Source: Reticulascus tulasneorum
Taxonomy: Eukaryota; Ascomycota; Sordariomycetes; Glomerellales; Reticulascaceae
Assembly: GCA_001557505.1 (NCBI GenBank)
Contig: LSAX01000008.1
Location: forward strand, 1,302,001 to 1,366,000
Length of the DNA stretch: 64,000 bases
Direction of reading: 5' to 3'
Part shown: positions 11,493 to 22,938 of the stretch, one piece after another
Position numbering within the stretch: the stretch's first letter is position 1
How the letters are laid out: each line of letters begins with the position of its first letter
Position numbers and translations under genes: made by a program
Notes under the pieces: generated by a model
The model's database searches: none
Told to the model about the DNA's origin: nothing
What the model saw: the letters and a program-made list of their open reading frames with translations, nothing else

Positions 11493-12839
11493 TTTCACTG
11501 TGATCCTTTTCAGATGAAGTAGATAGGAATGTTTTGGCTCTGTATTCGCAGAATTGGGAATTGGAGGGCTGATGAATGTGTCACAAATGACTGTCTCAGG
11601 GGAAAGAGGTGGCTTGAGGTTAAATGGGCTGCCGAGGGAGCATCAATCTCTACAAATATAACAGCTGGTATCGCGATAAGGATGGCAGGCAGGCAGCGTG
11701 TTTACGTTCTGGCGTCATCGATGTCGCGATAGGGCGACTGCAAGTTGCAATCAATGCCACTGCATGGAACCCCGCAAGACCCTGTTTGGTTCCAAGAGGA
11801 GGTGCCAATGGAGGTCACGCAGGTAGGTGAGGTGCTAGAATCAATTGGCCTTAGTGGTGGTGGAAGAACCAATGGATTACAAATCGGGCTTTGCTTGATT
11901 GCAAAGCAGTCGCATGTCTGCTGTCGAGGCGGGGTGAATTGCATCCGCGATCCCGTGAGCACCAGCACACCATCGCCGCCTTGTGCGACCAAACTGTTGA
12001 TAAACTAGGCCCTTGGTGGTGGTGTGAGCCACCGTCCCTGCTTCTTGGTGGTTGCTCTGTGGACGATCGGAGACCGAACCGCCCACCGCTCCGAACACCA
12101 CTGAGCTTCGGCATTGGCACGAATCCTTCGAATCCTTCCGGGCCCGGCAGCAATCCTGACACTGAGCTACGTGACCCAATCACGGTCGAAGTTGGAGAAT
12201 AAATGCTCCCAAAGGTTGATGCGTTGAGATAATTTCCTTCGTAATTCCTAGGACTCCTCCGTGTCTGGACTTGATATTCGATGCATCTTTTGCGGCGCCT
12301 TGAACTTGATGCCGCCCTTCCAACCTGTTAAATGAGTGAAATCCGATGACATGCTGAATCTGCGACTCATAGGAACTTCGTTCAAGGTCGTTATTTGCCT
12401 TATTGCTCCTACCACGCCCCCTGAGCATGTTCTGTCCATGCTGGCTTGTGGCATTGAGATTCTCCAATGCCCAGCGAATGCAATTCCCCGCGTCTTGTCA
12501 AGGCGCCACAACCATGCGCCGCCCTCAACTACATGCCATGCACTTCGGCGATTCCCTAACCTTCACATTATTGGCTTGAGCTGCCGCCCAAATCTGAATG
12601 TCACTGGATTAAGCGTCATGCGGAATAACCGAAGCAGACCGAGAAACAGCCAATGATGCAAGATTGGTAGACCTGATCTCGAAAGGAGCGGGGTTTAAAT
12701 CCGCAGGCTCTCTCCTAATGAAGCTGGCCGGAAATTTGAAGCTCTAATAGCCAAACAAGAGTCCGATTTTGCTTGAGATTCAGGCAGAATTCATTTTGTA
12801 TTGTACCCTCTGCATCTTTTCCGCTAATAATACCATGTC
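11493..12839. other. Intergenic, no gene seen
   Basis: Several overlapping open frames of 60-110 codons on both strands, none with family features. A T-arm-like hairpin near 12688-12704 was examined and not accepted as a tRNA. Confidence 0.45.
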
Positions 12840-13775
12840 ATGGCTTCAAGTAGAAGTACGCACAGAAGCTTCGAGCAATTCTCAATTGACAGCAAAATAA
12901 CTGTGGTTGCCACAGGACTGCTCGGCTTTCGAGGTTGGAGACTTCGACCTTTACATGGCAAACCCCGACCCTGCTTCTTCATTTGTAAATCAGTCAGAGT
13001 AGAGTTGCTAACATTGCCCTAGACTAGAGCTAGGACTGCCTCAAAGCGTGGCTAACCCGACCTGGGATTTGCCTCTCTTAATGACATGGTCTTCCATGTC
13101 GAGACGATTGTAAACCAGGGTACTCCAGTCCCGCTGATTGCGGACATAGATGCCGGCTATGGGGGACCAAATATGGTGGCCTGTACGGTGGCTGCTTACA
13201 TCTGAGCTGGCGTTGCGGGATTGCAAATCGAAGACCAAATCCAGAAAAAGTGCTGAGGGCATTTGGGACTAAGATGTATCCATAGATGTCTTTCTGCAGC
13301 GGATTCGAGCTGCGGCACAAACCCGAAAGCGTTTGAGATCTAAAATCAGCATCATCGTCTAGACAGACTCCTTGCAAACACATGGCTTTGATGAAGCTGT
13401 CACGAGACTAAGGGTTGCAGTAGCAGCAAGTGCGGATGTTGCATATTTAGAAGGAATTACGACAGAAGAAGAGGCCAGACTGATTTTCGAGTTAATGGCT
13501 CCGATGCCGACGCCGCTCACAATGGTGAACATGGGGCTACGCCGTTTCTTACGCCACTTGAGGCGCAGGAACTTGGGTTTCGAACCATTATCCCCCCGTT
13601 CTTGACGTTTGCGCCAGCATACTAGGCCATGCGGGAGAGCCTTTCACGCCTGAAGGCGACTGGACAGACTGGATTGATATCCGAGTTCACGTCGCAGAAA
13701 ATATTCACAGTTGCGGGATTGAATGAGGCACCAGAAGTAGATGCAAATGCAGGTGGTGCAATGTACAAGGTATGA
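12840..13775 (+). pseudogene. Decayed phosphoenolpyruvate mutase/isocitrate lyase superfamily gene
   Basis: Stitching short frames on this strand gives the whole outline of a PEP-mutase/ICL-type enzyme (carboxyphosphonoenolpyruvate mutase or oxaloacetase-like). Pieces in order: SKITVVATG, a frame-shifted DCSAFEVGDFDLYM, a likely intron ending CTAG at 13022, then RTASKRG, PDLGFASLNDMVFHVET, PLIADIDAGYGGPN (Mg-binding loop region), AGVAGLQIEDQ, THGFDEAVTRLR, ADVAYLEGITTEEEARLI and a C-terminus FTVAGLNEAPEVDANAGGAM. The gene is broken by in-frame stops at 13053, 13203, 13254, 13360 and 13623, and by frameshifts near 12930, 13270 and 13530. Several changes look like C-to-T or G-to-A transitions (for example Gln codon to TAA, Arg codon to TGA, Gly to Arg). 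Its 3' end lies 57 bp from the convergent xylanase stop. Confidence 0.85.
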
Positions 13776-13832
13776 CTGAGACGAGTGTGAAATTGCCAGG
13801 TCAACACGTCGAGGATGACAAAAGTGATTCCT

Positions 13833-14597
<765 letters not shown>

Positions 14598-14707
14598 TCA
14601 GCTTCATTCCATGCGGAAATAGTCGTGGTAGACAAAGCCACTCAAAGAGTACCTATCTGAATCTGTACTTGGTTCCGTGCTAAGGTGGCGTGCAACTGCC
14701 GAATATT

Positions 14708-14713
14708 GCGGGG
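14708..14713 (+). promoter_or_regulatory. CreA-like carbon-repression site upstream of GH11
   Basis: GCGGGG matches the CreA consensus SYGGRG and lies about 220 bp upstream of the xylanase ATG. Single short motif; no XlnR-type GGCTAA site was noticed nearby. Confidence 0.25.
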
Positions 14714-15703
14714 TAGAAACTGTCCGGGGACCAAAGTAAGGCTTCCATGCCGAGACCCGAGAATCGATATTGAAACAATGGGGATGAGGTAACATTCTAC
14801 CGGCGGGTGTTTCAAGCCTGCGAGGGATCTTCACTGTAGTTTGTGCTATATTGCGACGTTAATAAGCCCTTCACTTACAATAATCAATTTAGTTCCTTTT
14901 TCCTGAACGAGTCGCGGAGGTGAGGGTCCAGCGTCGCTAGATGGGAAAGTCCAGTTTGACCAGAGAACCATTGTGCCGCGGTCGTTCTGGCAAGGCAGTA
15001 GTCCACGGATGATCGACTTATTGACAGCAGTTGTGTGATTTACTATGTCATAGAGAGACACGTACATCATATTTGTTTTCTTTGTGGAAGTCCCGGAGTG
15101 TTAACACCAGCGCAACCTAGTGAGCAACTCATCGTTGATACACATTGGCAGCTCTCCCTAGACTGTCGCCCATTCTTGATGCAGAATCTTACCAATTGCC
15201 ATCCATATTTGTCTACGCAACAGCAGTCATGCCTAGCTGATCGTCTTCTCCAGCTTCGTCCTGGAACTCATGCACAGATTCGCCCACGACAGTCCATGCA
15301 AGTGGCAGTTCCATCCTACGAGGCGGGAGACGATATATAATAGACAAGAGACCAATTTCGGCTTACGGCGTACTACTACGTACTCAATAGTTTCTTAAGT
15401 CTCACCTATCTCAGAAAAGGTAGAATCAGTAACAGCTCAGTCAAATTCCGGATTGAATTTATCAGGATGCGAATAGGCCATAAGGACCGGCACAAGATCT
15501 TGCGGTCGTTTCGCATGGTCAAGAGTGAACGTCAACACCTACGGAGGATCCAGTTGCCATTCACATACAAGAGTTGAGTATTGAAGCTACGCAAATGGCC
15601 CTCTTATCTAGCTATTTATGACACAAGTTTTGGGTCCGGTGCCAAATCGTTCGCGATCCGTACCCACATCTCCAAAACCCATATTGCACATTGTAGGTCC
15701 TTC
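14714..15703. other. Intergenic, xylanase upstream region
   Basis: Two minus-strand open frames (14604-14834, 14846-15070) lie either side of a GTAAGT donor-like site near 14875, but joining them at that site does not keep frame, and no family is recognisable. The rest, up to the DUF8021 gene, shows nothing definite. Confidence 0.4.
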
Positions 15704-16537
15704 TCAATAACCTAGATCCGTACTCAGGATCTCCGGTGGAGCTCCAAAGCCGCAATTCGGCTGAAAGCAAACCGTAATAGTATGAATATAACGAATCTTA
15801 CCACCTTCCACGCGAAATTCGTGGCTGTCGGGCAAGCTGCTGCCACCAAAAGTCAAGAACACATCAACAGTACCCACAGTCTCGTCTATGACGTATCTTC
15901 TGTTAACGAGGTCGATGCCGCTCGGCACTCCACTATTACACGTGTCTCCAGGCGCTGTGTAAAGACCGCCTTCGAGGCGCCTGCAGTTGTCGGCCCACGG
16001 CACATCCACGCTGCCAGGGCCATTCTTGAACAAGTTAAGGTAGGCATCCGCCGCGGCTTGGATTGTTTCGCGTGTATCGCGCTTCTCTTCAGGAATGACA
16101 TCCCAAGTTTCTTGCAAGGCGTAGAAGAGCGTATGTTGTGCATTGAAAAGCCAGTCCTCGGCATCTGTCACCAGCGACTCTATCCGGGAGATGCTTCCGT
16201 TGATCAACCTGATCTGCGTGCCGATAACATAGTGCTTTGGGTCCGTGATGATGAGTTCTGTGTATGTAGCACAAGCCGTGGTATCGTGGATGCTGCGACT
16301 GTGATCAATCTTCAGGGGCTGGGCGAGTATGCCAGTCGTGATGTTTGTCGCGTTGCTGTTTTCAATGTACGTGGTGTCAGGCGATAAAGCCCTCAGGTAG
16401 CGGGTTTCACCCAGGCTTTGCGCCGCAACATATCGACTGGTGACTTCGAGCAGTGTCGATCGGTTGCACTCTGCCGCTTGTATAGTAGCAGCGGCCACCA
16501 CCAGGGACAAGCTTGCCAACAGTAATGAACGCGCCAT
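15704..16537 (-). CDS. Secreted DUF8021 domain protein
   Basis: 277 codons, intronless. The N-terminus is a clear signal peptide (MARSLLLASLSLVVAAATIQA) followed by a conserved-looking Cys. The body matches fungal DUF8021 proteins: TRYLRALSPDTTYIENSNAT, TTGILAQPLKIDHSRSIHDT, CATYTELIITDPKHYVIGTQ and WLFNAQHTLFYAL. Several N-glycosylation sites (NRS, NAT, NIT, NGS) fit secretion. The function of the family is unknown. The frame starts ten codons upstream at a non-ATG codon; the ATG at 16537 fits the signal peptide. Its closeness to the xylanase may mean shared secretion context only. Confidence 0.82.
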   Translation of the reverse strand: MARSLLLASLSLVVAAATIQAAECNRSTLLEVTSRYVAAQSLGETRYLRALSPDTTYIENSNATNITTGILAQPLKIDHSRSIHDTTACATYTELIITDPKHYVIGTQIRLINGSISRIESLVTDAEDWLFNAQHTLFYALQETWDVIPEEKRDTRETIQAAADAYLNLFKNGPGSVDVPWADNCRRLEGGLYTAPGDTCNSGVPSGIDLVNRRYVIDETVGTVDVFLTFGGSSLPDSHEFRVEGGKIRYIHTITVCFQPNCGFGAPPEILSTDLGY

Positions 16538-17025
16538 TGTATGCACAGTCAAGATTCGAAGCTGCAAAAAAGCCGAGGAGTTTGCTTCTACCTACGATTT
16601 TGAATTTCTTCCTTACACTTGCCAGACTGACCATTCCACAGCGGGGCTCGAGGCAATAAATATTATTTTCACATTCTTAGCCGCCTCGATGGAGGGCAAT
16701 GGCACTGTAGCATTTGTTTACGGGACCTGCATTTTACCAGTGCCAAGAAGACCGGGATAATGGAAAGGCTGTATGTTGACGTGCAGGAAAACGGCTTGAT
16801 ATCACAGGGCATGTCTTGCTAGGCTAATCGCAACTAAGACGGATAATGACAAAGATGATGAAATCCCTCTTTCATATCAATAATTAGCACCATGCGTTCT
16901 CTAAGTAAGCATATCATCCATTGCATTACATACAATTAGAGTATTTACCATAGAGTCACACGAAATAGGATTGGATCTAAGCTTTGAGTCAGAGTCTACG
17001 ACTGTCCGTGTAAAGTGTATAGTCA
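16538..17025. other. Intergenic, no gene seen
   Basis: Short AT-rich stretch between the DUF8021 promoter and the 3' end of the NLR gene. Confidence 0.5.
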
Positions 17026-20000
17026 TTATGGAGGTTGGTGAAACAGAAGCGAATCATCGCACTCTTTCAGCTGCGCAGTAATATGTGCCATGTGACGTTC
17101 AATATTTGGGTCGGTGGGCGATGATTCGTCAAAAGTGGCCATCTCGCCAAGTTCCAATGCTTCTGAAGCCTCTTGAAGCCTTTGGGGATTTTCAAGCCCA
17201 GGGAATGCCGCGAGGAATCGTCGCCAGAGCTTTCTACCCCAGTAGTCTTCCAAGACTACCCTACTGTGCATCTCTGCTCCTTCAAACCCTTCAAAACGAG
17301 CGACACCTGTAGGTACCTCCACACCTTTGCTTTTCTTCGCGTCAGAACCAATGATATATTTTCCCAGCCGATCGTAGGAGTCATGTTCGATCCAGCTTTC
17401 TAGACTGTACGATAACTCTTTGTTCTCTTGGCGAGCTACTTCTGCTCCAACTTTGGTTGTAATCTTGCCGTAGTCCGTTAAACTTCTACAAACTGTTAAC
17501 TGCGAACTGAAAACGGTTGGGAAACGTAGGATGTATAGGGCTTACACTTCAGTACTCTTCGAAGATTCCGTATCGGCGTCAGTCCCTGGTTCCTGATAGG
17601 ACTGGTGATGGGAAATCGCGTCATCCAGGTCCTTGGCCAGCCCTTCAAATGTTGAAGCATCCTTGCAAATCCCCAATGCAAGAAGTCCCTTGATCAGGAG
17701 CAATTTCCCCGATTCAGTGGCTATCTGCAAAGCGTGACGTTGATGACTTGTCCTAGCCCCCAGATCTGCGCCGTGTTGGTGAAGAATCTCGATATACATC
17801 ATCGCTGTAAGTTGCTCATGTTTGAGTGCTAGGTGAATAGGGTATTCACCATTTTCATCCGGGATGTTAGTATCAGCTCCATAGATATCGAGTAATTTCA
17901 GAACTAGATCGCGGTTGTCCAAACGTACGGCTAGGTGAAGCAGCGTCTGTTGGCTCTCAATTAAAGAGTTGATACCTCCAGTTGCCAGTAACCCATTCCG
18001 GTGACATATGAGCAGCTCGAGGAGGTCGGATCGAACGGTATTATTATAGATCCGCAACGTATTACCAAAGCTTCTGATATTCGAGTGCGCTCCATTATCC
18101 ATCAGGAACTCGCATACGGGATAGTTCTCGTGAAAGACAAAGTGGCTCAATAGACTTTGAGTATCGATCTTAAGATTCGGATCGGCTCCGCGTTTTATGA
18201 GGCTTTTACCGAGATCAAACTGGCCCAACGAAAGTGTGATTCCCAGAGCACTCTGATCTGGCGACTCTAGACGATCGTTCTGTGCGTCAGCCGCACCATA
18301 GTCCAGAAGAAGCATCATCCCACTGACATTAACCGGGCGGATGAGTGTGGATAGTTGCAGCGCATTCCCCATCGTGGAGGTGAAACGTGAGCTCTTCAAT
18401 ACCTCTGGAGTCAGACGTGACAGGATTCTCCGGGCGATTCTGTTGTGGTGTAAGACAATAGCCAGCGCTAGCGGTGTCGTTTTCAAGTCGCGAGAACCAA
18501 GTCGAATGTCAGACGATAATATCCATGGTGAAGTTCGTATACTGTATTTAACTTCTCTGAGCGGATCAAATCCATAAACTAGGAAAGTATCAACCAATTT
18601 TTGGTTTAGATCCGAGAAATTGATGGCGTAGAACAGCATCTGCTCGAAAGATGCTATATCAAACTGCTCGGGAGGAGTATCTTTAAGCAAACCAAAGGCA
18701 TGGTCACGACTTCCCCCCCGAATCGCTGCTAGGATTAACCTCCCAGGTGAGAACTCGAAATCTCTGGTACATGGAGGAATTCGTAATATATGGCTTGCAT
18801 AGTTGACGCAGCCACTTGCCAAAGCATGCTCCAATAGGGTTCGAGGCATGTCTATTGGTTTGTAGTCATATGACTGCCGACCTTTGACAATTTCCCAGAA
18901 TACCTCGCGCCATATAAGAAATTGGGTTCCATTGAGCATTTCCACACAGTCTATGACAGCCTGAGTCAAAGCTGAGTCAAGTGATCGCGCGTGGAGTGCC
19001 CAGTTTTCTGCAGAATACTTGACGAAGTCCAAGTTGGAAGATTTGCACCAATTCCCGAAAGCGTCCCTTGGTTTATACTGAGAATTCGCAACTGTCGAAC
19101 TCCATTTTGATTCAGGCGCCGTTGCACTCTCAACTTCGAACAAATCATTCTCAAGTTCTCCCAAATCGTCAACCTCGAAAAGGAATCGCTCTCGGTGGCA
19201 TGGAAGATTTCCTGGAGTAAGTAGAGAGAGGTACTCCGTGGTTGCTCGAAGCAGTAAGAAATTTCCATGAGATACCAGGTTACTGAATCCTGTTCCAACC
19301 AATGGAAAACATGACGTGCTCTGAAGAACTTTCAAGACAGTTTCGTGCGACGGTACTACCATCATTGTCGATCCGCTTCGGGTTTCCCGGACGGGGCGCA
19401 CTGTAATCAAGCCTCCACTTATCAACGGTATACGCCTTTCTAGCCTAGATTGGTTTAGACTTTGTTCCTTGGTAGACTGTAGGCTCTGGCATGGTGTATC
19501 AGAGCAGTAGAGAAGAGAGCAATTGAATTCGCTCAGACTCAAGGGACGTGTCGCAGCAGCCACAAGGGCGAGCCACTGCTGAACTTCTATACGGTTGTAG
19601 GCTTTGACTTTGTCTAATATGTACTGAAACAGGCGTGTCATCTCTAAAGGCAAGTCTTGGAGGGTGGCCTTCAACGATTCGGGGGGTTCCTTGCTGTCGT
19701 AGCCATCCCGGAGTCGCTGGCAGACAAGGTTGACCCAGAGGAAATTGCCGTTTGCCTTTTCCAGCACGATCTTGAGGAGATCTCTGTACTTTTGTTCATC
19801 ATGAACTAGAAGATTGGCACAGCTGTTTGTTGCATAGTATTGGATGTCTTTCTGGTTGTGATCCTCCATGACGAGATTTGGATGAGGTGAGGCGAAAGAC
19901 GCACGGAATGCTGGTTCCGGTCGACTAGAAAATATGACAATGATATTAGGTCCAGCCAAAGAAGTAATTTCTTTCAAGAAATCAACCATTTCGTAATTTT

Positions 20001-21837
20001 CCGTGTCACATTCGTCCAGGGCGTCGATGATAAGGCAGAGTGATATCTCGCGACGATGCTTTTCTAGCAGAGGTGCAAATTTTCCAGACTCTGGGTGAAG
20101 CGATGATAACACCTTGCGAAAAACATCTTTGAGGCTCGATACCCGCCAAACTACAGAGTGCTGATAACTCTGAAGCTCTTGGAAAGTGGGACGAATGTCG
20201 TCAAAAAAGACTCGGTGTTTCTCAATATGAAGGAGTTGAAACAGCATGGATCTTAGAAGGCCATCAATAGAACTTGCTAAGCCTTGCGCCTTGCCATCAA
20301 AGCAATGATACAAGACGCTGATATGCCGTGGCTTGTACTGTTCTCTTAACATAGACCGAAGACGCTGAGCATTCGCCAGCGTCTTTAACATTGTTGATTT
20401 TCCAGATCCAGGAGCTCCGGATATCCAAAAGATTTGTTCTGGGCCACCAAGAAAGTTCTGGAAGGGCTCATAGTCCAAAATCCACTGAGATGTTTGAGGG
20501 AATGCACGTGAGATATGGTCCTGTCTATCACAACGTTCCGAAAAGTTGAGACTGTGGATACAGTCCACTGAGCCTAGTTAGCAACTATTTCTAAAACACG
20601 TAGCATTAGGCTTGTGAACCTAGAGCACGTCTATTCTCTTCACCATTCTCTTCCCCATCGATTCCTTCAAGACACTCCAGAATCTGATCAAGAACCCGGA
20701 TGTAGCCGTTGTAACCAGGGGTTCCGGCGGATGGAAACCTAGCCATTTCCTATTCTCAACTTTAGCAATATAACTAAGCCTCGATGTCATAAACCACTGT
20801 ACCATATGATTTGCATGAATACCGTAGTTCGACTGGCCCAGGATACGGGCTGATTGATGTGAAACGACCTGTGTGTGTCAGTATGAATTATTACCTGCGT
20901 ATCATGAACCTACAATAACATTGCCTATCAGGGCTAGCTCCTCGTAAAAAGAGGAGACATTAACTTTGGAGCCTTTATCACTTCGCCGCCATAGCCATTT
21001 CGCAAACCAGTCCTCAACGTCGGAGAGAAGTCGGGAGTCAGAACGAAGGTCCTTCAAGAGCTGATCCGATACTCGAATTCGGAGCTTCTTCAAAACTCCC
21101 ACTGTGGCATCCGCCAAAGGGACTACTGTCGAGCCGAGGTGTGGTGTACCGAGGAACACTATACCACACGTATGTTCCTCGATTTGTCGAATGTTGTTCT
21201 TTGTATGTGTTTCAGAAAACATAAGTGTCTTCTCCACAAGTAAGCCCCCAAGACTATGAGCAACAAAGACTATCTTCCGAGATCCCTAAGCAATGTTACT
21301 GAGAAATTCTTAGGTGAGAATAGCATAAGTTCGCACTGATTTGGTTCGCGTCCTGAAGCCTGCCAGCTCCCCAGCGAGATCCTCTGCATGTTGAGGGAGT
21401 CCTTTGGTCGAAACTCCTTGGAAGAACTTTTTGTCAATGTTCGTCACATTGCCATCAAACCCGTAAGTCAAGATCCGGCAACTCGGTGCGTTCTCTCCGA
21501 GAAGGTCTTTTGGCCAGTAGGTATTCGTGGCCTTGTGGTACCAAGTGCTATGAGAGTGGCCGTTCAGTCCATGGACAAACACAATGTCGGCCAGAACAGT
21601 TGTTTCCTTGGGTTCCCAGACGCAGGTGAGCCCCAAAGGGTTCAAGGTGAGATCTTCAGCATCAAAATAACCAGCTGCAGTCCGCAAGGGGATATTTGCG
21701 GTGATCGGCTGGAGTTGGCCAGAATCCTCAGGCACGGTGCTTTGGATTGCTAAGGTTTCTTGCCGTGGGCCTGGTTCTGTGGCGGGAGTCTTCCTCCGCT
21801 TTCGCCAGAAATGTCGAGTTGATCGACTAAAACTCAT
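17026..21837 (-). CDS. NLR-type protein: alpha/beta hydrolase - NACHT - ankyrin repeats
   Basis: Six exons are inferred: 21337-21837, 20914-21285, 20803-20868, 20620-20749, 17546-20573 and 17026-17485. Introns are 51, 45, 53, 46 and 60 bp, and the frame stays open through every junction, giving about 1518 residues. The N-terminal domain is an SesB/PGAP1-like alpha/beta hydrolase: IVFVHGLNGHSHSTWY (about 85-100), nucleophile elbow VAHSLGG (Ser about 178) and GIVFLGTPHLGS. The central NACHT has Walker A SGAPGSGKST (about 408-417), Walker B LCLIIDALDECD (about 535) and IVIFSSRPEP. The C-terminal third has ankyrin repeats (QTLLHLAVRLDNRDLVLKLL, EYPIHLALKHEQ). The last exon adds a domain ending in an acidic helical tail. 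Such fungal NLRs act in heterokaryon incompatibility and xenorecognition; the ligand here is unknown. Donor GTGCGA (intron 1) and GTTCAC (intron 4) are weak, so those edges are least certain. Confidence 0.87.
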
Positions 21838-22938
21838 ACTGATCACAACTATGTATCGGATTCGGATTACGGGCTATCACAAAGACAATTTTTGGATTGG
21901 AGAATGTAGGCAATCGTAAGGCTGGAAGAAAAATTGGTGGTGGAACATATTGGCGCTTAACTCTGAAGCCTTGCATCGGTCGCAACACAGCCACCTTTGG
22001 TGCTCAACCAACAACCCGCCATCAACTTGCGACTTGTGCATGGAAAGCCAGGCCAAGTCCCTGGGACCGCCATTCAGGCTATGCGCCGGCCAAAGTATCC
22101 CAGATTGGCTAATCGGTCATACAACGGCCTCGATTGATCCCTAAAGCTTCAACCAAGCACGGTCACCCAGCGGGCATACGATGCGCAAGGTTCGTTATTC
22201 GGGGTCAAGCCATCACAAGATTTCTATCGCCCGGCAGCAGCTTTTATCGTAGATATACTCTACCTAACCCTGTCGCAAATAACTGAATAACTCCTCAAAT
22301 AACAAATGGTCGTACCATTTTCTCGTTTCCTGGGACGTCTTTCTCTTTACGATGCGGCCCGACTATGTACGCCTTGGGTCAAGTCACGCAGTTCATGAGT
22401 CCTCGTCCTCCGACTTCGTTCGCACCAGTCCTCGACCACAACATAGCCGCCCTAAGCTCTGAGATCTCTCCGCCTTGATAAATCTACGCAGCGATGTCGA
22501 CTTGGTCACCACTTGACTTAGTCTCCACTTGGTAGGATGAGCAAGACGTACTACCTTGAATTTAAAGATTCGCTAAGCACAGTAACATGCAAAAACGATG
22601 CGTGGTGATGTGTGGGTTGATTAAGTATATTGTGAAGCGTACATATATCTCCAACGAGGGTTCGAATGCCCTCGTCTCCTCTACCTCGCGACACGAAGAA
22701 GCAGGTAGACCACAACCCGAGACACCAGGGATCCCCATCACAGACTTCTATCAAATGGCTCGTCGAGAAGGGGGTCCTTGGTTCGTCCCGCGCTGCTTCA
22801 ATAATTACAAGTGGAGTAGACCAAGTCCCCCAAGAATCGTATATAAGTATGCAAAACTGCCATCCCATCCCATTACCATGACGCCGAACTCTCATCTAAA
22901 ATGTAAGGCCGTTAAATGCAGAAACACGGCCGCTCCGC
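21838..22938. other. Intergenic, no gene seen
   Basis: Upstream region of the NLR gene and downstream of UGDH. A palindrome CGAGGG...CCCTCG near 22658 was noted. Open frames are short and unconvincing. Confidence 0.45.

Noticed and set aside
12640..12720. Hairpin GCGGGGTTTAAATCCGC resembling a T-arm
   Set aside because: No acceptor or anticodon arms fit; isolated hairpin.
14604..15070. Possible two-exon minus-strand gene upstream of the xylanase
   Set aside because: A GTAAGT donor and TAG acceptor exist, but the join does not preserve frame and no family similarity is visible.
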